This document shows, piece by piece, positions 35,315-46,220 of a stretch of 64,000 bases of DNA. The position numbers were made by a program, and so were the translations under genes. The stretch spans positions 22,906,245 through 22,970,244 of the forward strand of contig QCXZ01000086.1 in NCBI GenBank assembly GCA_025024175.1. Direction: 5' to 3'. The notes beneath the pieces were generated by a model that saw nothing but the letters and a program-made list of their open reading frames with translations, ran no database searches and was not told the origin of the DNA. Source of the stretch: Rhyzopertha dominica. Its lineage: Eukaryota; Arthropoda; Insecta; Coleoptera; Bostrichidae. The stretch's first letter is position 1; each line of letters begins with the position of its first letter.

Positions 35315-38300
35315 TTTTTGTAGTTTTTCACAAGATGAAAGTTTTTGAGGCTGCGAATAGTATCTTGTGATCTGGTGTGTACATCTTCTATCAATTTGCG
35401 TTTTTAATGATTATCGATCTGTCCACATGATCTATTTGTGACGTACTTTTCCCGTTGCTGCAGGTTTGAAGGCATGATTTATTTCTACTCCAGGTGTTCT
35501 TTATGGTAAGATTCAATAGGTGGGTAATGTTCTTAAGCTGGTTTCCGTCTTCATTTGTCCACGAGTGGTATGTGTTTGGTCCTAGTATATTTTTGTCTTC
35601 ATTTTTTTATCTTGGTTTTCGAGATCTGCATTACAGTCAGTTTCATTTTTGCTTTAATTCGCCGTTACTAAAATGTTTCGATCGTCTATGTCCCTTTTTG
35701 TGAAAATGTTGATGGCTCTGGAAGCAAGAAAAGTACACGAATTAATAATACTTGCTTGGGCGAGTTCCAAAGCAAAGGAGGAATACAATTTTAAATGTTA
35801 ATTTTAATTCATTTTCACTTATATTAGCACTTTCCTTCCCAACAGTAAGTAAAGCATACAGGGGGCGTTCAATATAGCATTTATAAGGGTAACTCCGCGC
35901 CTAACACATTTACATGTTATAATAGGCGGAGGAAACTGTCAGGGCTGAAGTGAAAAGCGACAGAGAGCTATCTGCGGTTCTGGCTGGCGCAATCCACTTT
36001 GCAAATGTCCTAAGAATTGAAATGGGCCTCATTTGCATCCCTTAATGAGCGCCTTTGCGCGGCATGGCACGGCTCGACTTTTCTATCTTTCTTCGTCCAT
36101 TATAGACGGGCTTTCGGCCATTCCACCATGGGGAACGGAACTAAATACCCGCGCAAGGCAAATAAACACGAGTCAATGGGCAAAGCACCCTAATGCTGAG
36201 GGGAGGCATCCTTTCCCGCGATGCTGCCGCCGGCCGTGAAAGGGTGCGTGCCTGTTTTTCAGACGAGTCACGATATTTACTTTCTGATCTACGAAACGGG
36301 AGGATAACTCAACTCGAATAGCTGTAGACCGTTAATCTAACATCAGTTCTTGCGGAAATTATGGAGACAATACATATAAACGTAGGGTTGTCATAAGTGG
36401 AGCATCGGTTGCCGGGACATTGCAGATAAAATTCCCAAAACAACTTTGATATACCATACAGTGTCTTCTATTAAGTTGCGTATCTCCTCGGGTAATCTCC
36501 TGACTGTTTCCTCCTGGGCTTATATTGATTTTTTGGGCATACAGTGCTTAATACAAGCGTGAAACTTTAATAAACCAAATCAAATTACGTAAGAGAAATG
36601 GGGTGCTGCCAACAAGGGCTCCGAAGCTCAGCGGAGGACGCGGGTATGTGCGATGGCTATTGATTTACGAATAGCATTTTTATCATCTAATGCAGCTGTA
36701 ACAATTAATTATGGGTAAAATTTTTGTATAGTCTGTTATTCAATTGTCTCTTTAGTAATACGATTAAAATGCTCTATTTGTGTCTCCTCGTGTCAATCGG
36801 TTCCAAACGCGAAGTTGTCGGGGCGGCAGCCCCGCCGCTCCCCCTCACTAAATTAAAACACGTTTCAAACGGTCGTTTTTCATCACCCTAATTAAAGTGT
36901 CAGGCGCACATATTTTACAATTCCTAGAATCGGCTGCTTTAGTATCGATGAATTAAAGGTCTGTTATTTTTGTATGCACGCCACTGGAGGACCCTCTAAG
37001 GAGTACCCGCGTTTCCGATTTCTGCTCCTTCGATCACCGCCTCGTCGTCCCCACGGATCTGCTCCCCCGAAACCATAACTTCGCAATTATCAGTTTTTAA
37101 TAAACGACGTCGCCGATAAAGGAAACAAACGCGGTCAACTGAGCGATCTGGGGNTACATTAATTACATAGCGATATCGTCAACAACGCGGGGCGTCGATT
37201 CCTTAAAAAATGACGCCACGGGGGCTTCCTGCCGCTTGGGATCGCGCCCCCGGATTTGCATAAGCCCTAGGAAGCTATATTGGATGGCCAGCGGCAAAGG
37301 AAGCCACGGATTTTCGGGACCTCGGGTTTGATTTTTAAATCGTAGTCATTTCGCGCCACAATGACGCATCGGCCTCACTAAGAGAAAGATTGTTTTGCAG
37401 TTTGAATACGGGAGACTGTTGTAGGTACCTTGGGCTACTTCTCTTTATTTGTTTTATAGGGTGAGTACATCATATTAAGCTAAATGTTTGGGGGCATAAG
37501 GAGCACGATCAACGGCAGGCACAACTGAGCAGTATAAATAAACAAGTTGAATACATACATATTTAAACAAAAATGACGACGGATACACTGTATTTTTATC
37601 AATCATAAATCTATGTTGATAAATAAATAAATAGGATAAGGGGGTGGGGGGGTCTCGGAAGTACAGCTGGCCTGAAGCCCTTATGGAATACATTCTTTTC
37701 CAGCGCAATTAGCAGGCAATCAACTTTTATATCGAATGATCTCGCACTCACAAAACAGTTTTTAAGACAGCAATCGCCATATTCCGTGGTGAATACTCCT
37801 ACTGCCGCAATTTCTAGCGGTAGGAACATCTGGCAGCTATTTTTGCAGCATATTGCTCTGAGGGGTGACTATGACTATATCATCCCCCCGACGCCGTGTA
37901 TTATTGCCGCTGACGCTGAATCTGCACCATGCCACACAGTAATGCGCGTAAGTCTTATTTCCTCAATGGAGGGCAAACGTCTCAAGACGGGGCGCGACAA
38001 AAAGGCGACGTAAACGTTTGAGATGAAACGAATGTTGTCGCGTAACGTGTCTGTAGATTAAATTTCGGCGGGGTTCTTGCAGCAGCGCAAACCAGCAGCT
38101 ACTGTGACAACTCCGGTAGTATAAATAAATGTAAATTTAGCTGAATGTTCGATAAATCACGTTGCTGTTTGGATGAACACCGCTATACATCAATCACGTT
38201 TTGTGTATAAACTGCACAGTAGAGTTAATCGGTGCAAAATATTTCTGTTCTGACACATTTGTCAATTCGGCTTCAAACGCACGGCACGATCGAATTGATT

Positions 38301-38985
38301 TTAACTGCAACAGCCAGATGGGACCGCCGCAAAACTATCGAATAAATTCGATGCGATTTAACACTGCGAATTCGCCGAGCAGGCAACCAGAGAGTCACCG
38401 GTGCAGCGAGAGCAGCGGCCGTACGGCTCGAAGGACCAACTAAAAATTGTTAATCCGAGCGATGCAACAATAACCGCTTTAGAAGCCAATTAGTTAAAGA
38501 GGCTGCTGGGACTTGGGCGCAGCAATAGACGTTCTGGTAAATAGTTTAATGCCGAAGAGCTCGCTTGGCCGCACACCGGAACGAGCTCTGGAACATTACC
38601 CGGTCCTCCACGCTCCTGGAAGAGGTGCGTAAACCAGCTGAGAAATGTAGTCCGCCCGGTCCCGTGATGAATAATATTCATTTCCCGTTCTTGTTGGGCG
38701 GAGACTTGTATCTTAGAAANTGAAATTAATGAAGTCGTCGTTNATTTCTATTTCGCGCAAACCCCCCACCCTTCATCTCCGCGGAGGCTTACACAATTGA
38801 TCTGCTAACACGCGTAATTCGCGTTAATAACACGCCCCAGAAGAGAAAGAATTATCGTCCAATTAATCCGGAGGGAAGATGACATCCGAACTGTCGTTAA
38901 CAAGTCATTGGAAAGCGGCGGCCCATTGATTCTTTTGGCACACTTCTTTGACGGCCCGGGGGCGAGGTTTCCTTGTTTTAAGTAT
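35315..38985. other. Long gene-free region, mostly GC-richer
   Basis: About 35315-35830 is T-rich on the plus strand and may be an element remnant, but nothing was recognised. About 35830-37380 and 37900-38800 are GC-richer blocks that look like unique host sequence, without coding frames. POU-octamer-like ATTTGCAT occurs near 36030 and 37255. About 37440-37830 is AT-rich with a G-rich patch at about 37640-37655. Frames such as 36033-36239 and 38201-38443 have no family character. Confidence 0.4.
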
Positions 38986-38989
38986 GTAG

Positions 38990-39270
38990 AACGGCGTATT
39001 GCGCGACAACACCGAGTAGATATCGAAAATATCAAACCTGTAAACATATGACTGTGTCGGTTTTCTATAAATTTCAAAGTCAATTTTATTGTTATTTGCT
39101 GGCATAGATAAATCGATGAAATTAAGAACTGCATCTGTTTCTTTCTCTGGCGTAAATTGGATCTTTTGTTTAGTGTATTTAAGAACATTAAGAATAGAAC
39201 CATCTGCCTGTCAGTCAGTCTAAATACAAAAAATATCGTAAATACATCTGGTCCAGAATAATACATTCTT
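38990..39270 (-). pseudogene. Penelope-type RT fragment
   Basis: On the minus strand, pieces in alternating frames give LTDRQMVLFLMFLNTLNKRS, then VLNFIDLSMPANNNKIDFEI and YRKPTQSYVY. This order (hydrophobic LNxLN, LNFLDL-like, YRKPT) matches the part of RT that follows the active site in Penelope-like elements. At least two frame changes occur. The catalytic box is not preserved. The family call is moderate. Confidence 0.5.
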
Positions 39271-39439
39271 CATGATTTCTTTTTTCGTAGAAGCTTTTAT
39301 TCGACCGAGATTGGAAACCTGAGGAGTGATAAACCACTGAAGATCGGAATATCGGACCAAAAGCACTCGCATGAAGTGAAAAACGTGATCAACTTTTCAA
39401 AAAACCTTAACTTTTCCACACAATAACTTAAACATACTA

Positions 39440-41366
39440 TACATGGTCGCTATACAAAGCATGGAACCAGCAGGATATTGCAGGTCTGTTCGACCGATTT
39501 GTCTGAAATTGTGCATGGGCCTATTTATTTTATTTATTTTTATTTTAACTCCGTGTCAGCTCTCGTTTCCGAAATATGGGCGTAAGTTGCATTTTTTAAA
39601 TGGGAATGATTTCAAAAATGTATCACACTTGTACAATTTATTGCTTCTGAGCTAAGAACTGTGTAAAAGCCTGACAAAGAACGAAAAGAATGAAAACAAT
39701 TTTCTCTGTCGCTAACATGGACAAAAAGCCAGGTATTACCATTTTTCCTTGACTGGTGATAATTTTGGTCTAGTTTGATCAATTTATTGCGAATCGGGTA
39801 TCCTAAAAGTACAAAAGAATAACATGATTCCGTGAAAAATGCAGTATTTATTCAAATTTACATTACAGAAGATGCTCAAATAGTTCTACATTTACTTCCT
39901 GGCAGTAATGCAGCCTTGAGTAATATGTTCTTTGCAGCATATTTGGAGGTAAGTTCTGAATTTCTGCCCTGATTCGTCCTTTTAAATCTTCTGCGTTATT
40001 TGGCCGATCAGCATAAATACGATTTTTCAGATACCTCAACAGGAAAAAATCAAGCGGTGTCAGATCAGGGGAACGTGCTGGGCATTCTATCGCTCCGCGC
40101 CTATCAATCCATCTTTCTGGAAATATCACATTCAAATATCCACGCACGTTGACTGCAAAATGGGGCGGTGCACCATCTTGCTGAAACCATATCTGTTCAG
40201 AAGCACGCGCAGCATTTTCACGATGAGAAAACAGGCGAGTAAGTTCTGGTATAATGTGTTCGCGCAAGAGCTATAAATACTTGACCACATTCAAATTTCC
40301 ACCGATGAAAAAAGGCCCAATAATGTGCTCACCGATAATAGCACACCAGACATTCACTTTCTGAGAGTGTTGTGTGTGGACTTGTTCCATCCAATGTGGA
40401 TTTGTGTCCTAACAATATCTGCAATTATGTCTGTTCATTGAGGCAAAAAGTCGCTTCATCAGAAAACATAATCCAATTTAAAATGTTTCTATCTTCATCT
40501 ATCATGTTCATAACAGTTTTGCAAAATTCTATCCTACGAAAGAAATCATCTTCGCTTAAGTGAATTTTGTATGGATGAATCTTCCCTTTTTTCAAAATTT
40601 TCTGGACAGATCTTCTGCTAATATGGTGAGTGAGAGCACGCTGTTGTACGGAACACTTGGGATTCTCTTGCACATCTAAAAGGAAATTCAAGCTACTTTC
40701 CTCACTTGTAACAACCTTTGGACGTCCTGGTTTTTGACGATTTTTAACCGCTGGTTTCGTCAATGTTATTAAAAAATAACTGTTGATCTGGTAATTGGTT
40801 CACGATCTTCTTGAATTGCATTGTAGAGTGCAACTACTTCCGAATAACTTCGCCTTCTATCTCCATAACTAATCATTATCAAAATTTCGATGCGATCGTG
40901 TTCAGTTAACTGAAGCATTGCGATTGCATATAACAAAGTGAATGAAATGTATCACCAGTCACGAGAAAAATGGAGACACATGGAGTTTATGTTCTTACTC
41001 AGGAGCAATAAATTGTACGAGTGCTATACATTTTTGAAATCAGGACCTTTCCGGTTATCCTTATAACCTTATCAATGATGTGCATTTTGACCCCCCTCCC
41101 CATTTGAAAAATGCAACTTGCGCCCATATCTCGGAAACGAGAGCTGACACGCAGTTGAAAAAAATCCAGATCTTAAAATATCCTGCTGGTTCCATACTTT
41201 GTAGCGACCCTGTATATATAGTCACGGTCAGAAAAAACGAGAGCTGACACGGAGTTGAAGAAATTCCAGAAAATGCATTTTAATATGACCATGCACAATT
41301 TCGGAAAAATCGGTCGAACAGAACCTGAAATATCCTGCTGGTTCCATACTTTGTAGCGACCCGGTA
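39440..41366 (-). mobile_element. Mariner-like element with long TIRs and an extra terminus
   Basis: The left end TACATGGTCGC begins at 39440 after TA, and the right end closes with GCGACCCTGTA at 41214 followed by TA, giving a 1775-bp element with TA target duplications. The inverted ends are about 130-160 bp long (shared blocks include ATGGAACCAGCAGGATAT and GTGTCAGCTCTCGTTTCCGA), but the inner right end lacks about 65 bp that the left end has. A second right-type terminus follows at about 41232-41366 and does contain that missing block. A broken transposase lies inside on the minus strand. Confidence 0.75.
39863..40920 (-). pseudogene. Mariner-like transposase pseudogene (copy 1)
   Basis: Starts at ATG 40920 (MLQLTEHDRIEILIMISYGD) and meets a stop/frame change near 40770. 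It then reads RQKPGRPKVV, RALTHHISRRSVQKILKKGK (helix-turn-helix region), and NWIMFSDEATFCLNEQT with the first catalytic Asp (about 40440-40460). After a decayed stretch (about 40270-40420) it resumes as MREHIIPELTRLF, IWFQQDGAPPHFAVNVRGYL with the second Asp, and RSPDLTPLDFFLLRYLKNRI with the third acidic residue, ending ELFEHLL at 39863. The three catalytic positions survive, so damage is mostly frame changes. A second copy of the family lies at 50815-51480. Confidence 0.85.
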
Positions 41367-41374
41367 TATTGCTT

Positions 41375-41830
41375 TCAAATTAATGATAGCTTTTCTAACC
41401 AACAGGCCAACATGTTTATCATATTGAAGTCTGTTGTCAAGTATTACGCCAAGACTACGAGCTTCATTTTGGAAGGCTTACCAAGTAATAATAACTGATT
41501 TCTGGGGATTTATTATAAGTGAATGCTTTGCAGCTGCGATGGCGAAATTTGCTAAGTCCATATTGATTTCACGATCTACCTGATCAGCATTGTCATGAGT
41601 AAACGAATAGAGGATTTGTGTGTCGTCAGCATAAAGATGGTAGTGGCCTGATTTGATAGATGTGATAAATACTGACATGTAAAGAGTAAACAGGAGTGGA
41701 CTAAGAATGGACTCCTGAGGCACCCCACATCCATAACTGTTTGGGTTGCATACAGGCAGTGATTCTTAAACATCTGTGAAGGCACTTTGTCCCAAACCAA
41801 GATGTTGTAATATCTAATAGGCAAAATTTA
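41375..41830 (-). pseudogene. Non-LTR retrotransposon RT fragment
   Basis: The minus frame at 41478-41723 gives PQESILSPLLFTLYMSVFIT and the intact active site HYHLYADDTQILYS, then DLANFAIAAAKHSLIINPQK and SVIITW. A shifted frame holds the block just upstream (GCGVPQ). It ends at about 41375, next to the extra mariner terminus. It resembles the LINE at 19286-20805 in the LYTS/YADDTQ region. Confidence 0.75.
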
Positions 41831-41839
41831 TCGTAATCT

Positions 41840-42780
41840 AAAGCAGAGAATCGGTGGCATGCAATAGTCCGGTGTTACAGCCGTATCCTCCAGGTAGGAG
41901 ATTATGCTGGCTTACATAAACTAATAATTGATGCTCCATTAATGTCTCTACAAGTTTACATAGAAGATGCAGTAAACTTATTGGCCTTAGATAATTTTAA
42001 GCTTTTTTGTTCGTGTCGTTTGAGGCTGGCGCCGACAATGACGTTAGTGGCACCAAGCTAATCCGGCGGTTCCCCGTTCCCCAGCACTCCTAAACTAATG
42101 CAGATGGAGCGGATATTCGCAGCTATGACCGTCTCCGTAATTAAACGGCGCAAGTGAACACTTTTTCGGCGACTGGTGTTTTTAACAAGGGGCGAGCGGC
42201 TTCCGGAAGAGACCCTTTTCGGCTTCGCCTGGAAGGGCCGCGGGCTACGACTACGCTGCGTCTTGAAATTGTTTAAATTGCTACGGACGAGAAATTTATA
42301 CCGTGAAATTATCCATGCTGTGGGACTGAAGAAATTTATACCGTATAAATAGAATAAATGTGCAGGGTCGCTGATAGAGTAAACATGGCAAGGTATACGT
42401 CGATAGGTAAACAAAGTAATCCCGCGGAATGTTTACCGAATTCGACAAAAACGTTTTTTGGTTCCTTTTTCACTACTCGAGGCTGCTGCTTTCGTTTTTA
42501 ATGCCCCGGAAGCATAACTGGCGGTCTCATAAACACCTGTTCAAAATGTAGAGAAAGCGGCGATTCGATATCCTACAAGAACTGGAAGAAGCATGTGACT
42601 GTCTAGAAGAGAAAACGAACTGATATTTTGCTTCTTCTTCCCCAAGTACTCATCATCAGTTTTTGACGCTGTCATAACACTATACTTCACATTAAAAAAA
42701 ATCCAGCTTAACACGAAATTACCTGTTTACAGTTATTGAGACCCCGGATCTCACAACAGCTGACTACAAAAAAAAGAAAA
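41840..42780. other. Gene-free intergenic DNA
   Basis: About 42000-42500 is GC-richer and probably unique host DNA. The minus frame at 42058-42414 lacks family character. About 42520-42780 ends in an A-rich patch. No gene is supported. Confidence 0.4.
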
Positions 42781-42789
42781 AAAAACGAA

Positions 42790-43900
42790 GAAAATTCTTT
42801 GAATTTTTTTGTGAAACTAACTTAATTCCTGAAAAGAGCGATAATGAATGGTTCGGTTCTAATTATGGTGTCTTTAGGAAAGACAGATCAAGTGGGGGAA
42901 CGCTTATTGCAATAAACTCTAAATTCTCCCCAACTCAACTCAGAATTCCGCTGTCATCAAGCAAAGATATCTTCGTGCTAGGTTCTTCGGGAAGTTACAA
43001 CTGCATCATTGGTGTTACCTACATTCCTCTAACCTCTAAGCTTAATGTATACCTAGATCACGTTCATTCGGTTGATATTATACGCGACAAATAATAATCT
43101 AATGATAATGATATGTTTAATCAGCGATTTTAATATGCCAATTATTTATTGGACTTATAATAATAATGATCAAATTTGTTTGAATACAGTTCCAAATAAC
43201 AATATGGAGCACACTATTGTGGGTTATTTGTCTTTTCTCAACCTAAATCAATTTAATAATGTTACTAACGCTAGAAATGTTATCCTAGACCTTGTTTTAA
43301 GCAACCATGATTATTTATACGTTCACGAAGACAACTATAGTATTGTACCACTNGAGGACAGTCACCACCNACGTCTAAATATAAAATTCTNCTTTAATAA
43401 TAATTGCCGAAACACAGAACCCCTTTAGCTTTGGAGGTACAATTTTAAAAGATGAAATTAATNAACATATATATTTAATCGACTGGGAATCTGTATTTAG
43501 TGGGGATATTGTTNCTAGTGTAGACCCATTTTATGAAATCCTCTACAGTTTATGGGAAACGTTTGTACCTAAATATACTTTAAAGGAAGAAAAATTTCCT
43601 CCGTGGTTTTCTAAGAAGACCATACATGCAATTAATAGAAAAAATAAGTTGTACAAGAAATTTAAACATTTTATTGCATATACGGAAGATTCTGTAAACC
43701 TAAACAGTAAACGTTTCTGGAATTGTCAGATCACTGAGACGATCTGAGAACATTCCTAACGCAATGTCCCTTCAAGATTGTAGTTCTAGTGATAGGAAAA
43801 CTATTTGTGACATGTTTGCTATTTTTTTTCAAAGTGTGTACACTATTCACACAACTCACGATTCCATTAACTATTTAAACCGCATAAGGTGTAATAACAC
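42790..43900 (+). pseudogene. LINE endonuclease and linker, broken
   Basis: Plus-strand endonuclease of a LINE: NYGVFRKDRSSGGTLIAINS (about 42860-42920), KDIFVLGSSGSYNCIIGVTY (about 42965-43020) and LNVYLDHVHSVDII. After a frame change come LISDFNMPIIYW (the GDFN-type motif, about 43115-43150) and NVILDLVLSNHDYLYVHEDN. Then the linker: INXHIYLIDWESVFSGDI and LKEEKFPPWFSKKTIHAINR with KNKLYKKFKHF (about 43590-43670). Several N bases and frame changes occur. The RT domain that should follow is missing. Confidence 0.75.
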
Positions 43901-44400
43901 AACCTTTTGACAGAATAATACTGTTAGTAACTCTCGAACGTTTCTGATCAGGCGTCAACATTATAGGGAGCCAGCGTGCATATAACTTTTTAAGACCTAA
44001 AATATCTTAATATTTTTTCTATTGTGCCATATGAAAGTCTGTAATTTCAGCTATTCGAAGAATGGTCATTCGCCTATCTGCGTGGCTGTTACTGGTCGTC
44101 CGGCACCCTTTGCATGTTCACACGTTTGTCTTCCCAATTTAAATTCTCGAGACAAATTTTTGCGCATGTCACAACAAATAAATAAACTTTTAATATGTCA
44201 AAGAATTTCACTGTCAGTCAACGGTTACTATATCAGGGACCGTAAATATTGATCTCCCCTCGTACCTTAAAACACCAAATAAAATTATCTTTCATTGTAG
44301 TTTTCTGTTGATGATTAGTGCAGTTCTGTATTCTCGCCTTTGGAAACTGTGATTACTATTTGCCTGTAAGCCTTCCGTTCAACAATATTTCGTGTGCTGT
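43901..44400. other. Short gene-free interval
   Basis: AT-rich sequence between the broken LINE endonuclease and the Penelope RT. The frame at 44022-44252 has no recognisable features. Confidence 0.35.
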
Positions 44401-44439
44401 TGATATAACACTTACTATGGTAAAGTAATTTTAGATAGA

Positions 44440-45475
44440 ACAGATTATGAGAATAAAGTTAGAGAATTGTTAGATGAGGAAACATATCAAAAATTGTCCC
44501 GAGATTCTACCTCAAAAATTTCCAAAATTACTAATGATTTTATCAAAAGTTCAAATATCTCGAATGAGGAGAAGTCTCTTTTAACTGTTTCCGATTGCAA
44601 GGTACCTAAATTGTATGGTAGGCCCAAAATCCATAAAACCAATGTCCCGTTAAGACCCATAGTCAATACGATTCGCAGTCCTTGTTACAGATTGGCAAAA
44701 TTTTGTGCTAACTATTTAAAACCTTATGTAAGAAAAACCAGTAGTTTCATCAAAAATTCTTCAGACTTTATTGATATTATAAAAGTTTTAAGTATTTCAG
44801 AAGGCGATATTTTAGTTACTTTTGACGTGGTTTGTTTATTTACGAAATCAAATCCAAGCTTAACATTGTTTAAAATCTACTTATTTCTTATGGAACGATA
44901 ATTTTTATGAACAAAAATCAGGTTGTGCAATGGGTTCACCTCTAAGTCCTGTAGTAGCCAATTTGTTTATAGAAAATTTTGAACAGGTAGCGATAAACAG
45001 TTTTCAGTTTAAGCCAAAATATTGGTATAGGTACGTAGATGACACTTTTGTTATTTGGCCCCACGGTATAGAAGAGTTGGGTAGGTTTCTAAATCATTTG
45101 AACAGTCAAAATCCCGACATATAATTTACTATGGAATTAGAAAGCAATGGTAGTTTACCTTTCTTGGATGTCCAAATTTACAGAATAGACACTGGACAGT
45201 TAGGACACAAGGTTTACAGAATACGAACACACGCATACAGATATTTACATGCCACATCTCACCACCCTCCCTCTCAAAAGAATAGTCTTATAAGGACGTT
45301 ATTTGTTAGAACACAAAGGATCTCAGACGAAAATTCTTTACAAAAAGAAATACATCATCTTAAATCAGCGCTAGTGAGAATTAGTTATAGCAATAAGAAT
45401 ATTTGGTCAGTTTTTAATAAAAGTGCTTATCCAAATCAAGTAAATTTTCAGCCAGGACAAAGTAAAAATTAAAGT
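44440..45475 (+). pseudogene. Penelope-like reverse transcriptase, best preserved in the window
   Basis: Three consecutive plus frames make up one Penelope-like RT. The first (44467-44901) has VPKLYGRPKIHKTNVPLRPI, YRLAKFCANYLKPYV and ISEGDILVTFDVVCLFTKSN with the first catalytic Asp. After a short break comes GCAMGSPLSPVVANLFIENF and YWYRYVDDTFVIWPHG with an intact YVDD active site (44930-45124). After a stop at 45122 the third (45131-45472) has SLPFLDVQIYRIDTGQLGHK, HAYRYLHATSHHPPSQKNSL and the helical region to about 45475. No GIY-YIG endonuclease follows, so the copy is 3'-truncated or an endonuclease-lacking type. Breaks are few: about one frame change near 44890 and one stop. Confidence 0.88.
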
Positions 45476-45489
45476 TGAGTTTGCGAAAA

Positions 45490-46125
45490 AATTCTGCGAA
45501 ACTAATTCCATAATGCATGATCAAGAGCGAGCTTGTGTTGAAACTTCGCGTTCAACCTGTGCCCAGTTTATGGAGGATTCAGAGCTTTCAAAGAGAGTTG
45601 ACACCATGAAGCGAACCGTCAAGATCTAAATTCGAAGCAGCTAACGCGTCCGGGTGCCAGACCGGCGGTTGCCTTGAACTCGACCGCTAAGAGCGGAGAA
45701 AGTATTGTGGGTCATCAGTAACCTGCTGGTAATTGGTAAAAATACCAGGCGATACATCTCAGTTTCTTCCGTCCGATATTTCGTGGACGCCATTAAGCCG
45801 GTTTTATGAATTTATAAATCTCCGGTGGGAAGACAGTCACGGTCGGTCAGGCCGAAGTGTAATTGAACAATAACGCAAGAATAAAGTTTCACAGACATTA
45901 AACGTTATGAATGAGACGGGCACATCGTGTACCGGCGGCTTTATAGCTGCGTAATTTCATTCTTTACTTTGGACACGGATGGGCGGTGGCCGTCTTTTAT
46001 TTACGACTGGATCGTACGTGAAATTTCCGATATAAATTCATGCGAGATGGTAGTGGCCGTTAAGATTTGCATATCTTAGTTTCTATTTCATATATTAAAC
46101 GAAATCGACGCTTTCTATTACAAAT
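45490..46125. other. Gene-free region downstream of the proline-rich gene
   Basis: GC-richer, non-repetitive DNA with no coding frame. ATTTGCAT, a POU-octamer match, is near 46067. It may contain regulatory DNA for the adjacent minus-strand gene, but nothing shows this directly. Confidence 0.35.
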
Positions 46126-46129
46126 TTGT

Positions 46130-46135
46130 TTATTG
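46130..46135 (-). terminator. Polyadenylation signal of the proline-rich gene
   Basis: AATAAA on the minus strand, about 86 bp after the stop codon at 46221-46223, the first canonical signal downstream. Confidence 0.6.
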
Positions 46136-46220
46136 ACTAACGTGTAAATTATTTGTACATTGCATACATAAAATTACAAAAAAATAAATTAGATATGTGA
46201 GCAAATAAAATTATAGCACC

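Noticed and set aside
38405..38421. GGCTCGAAGGACCA matching the region next to the BEL right LTR (35085-35100)
   Set aside because: Only about 14 bases are shared and no LTR or element sequence surrounds the second site; probably chance.
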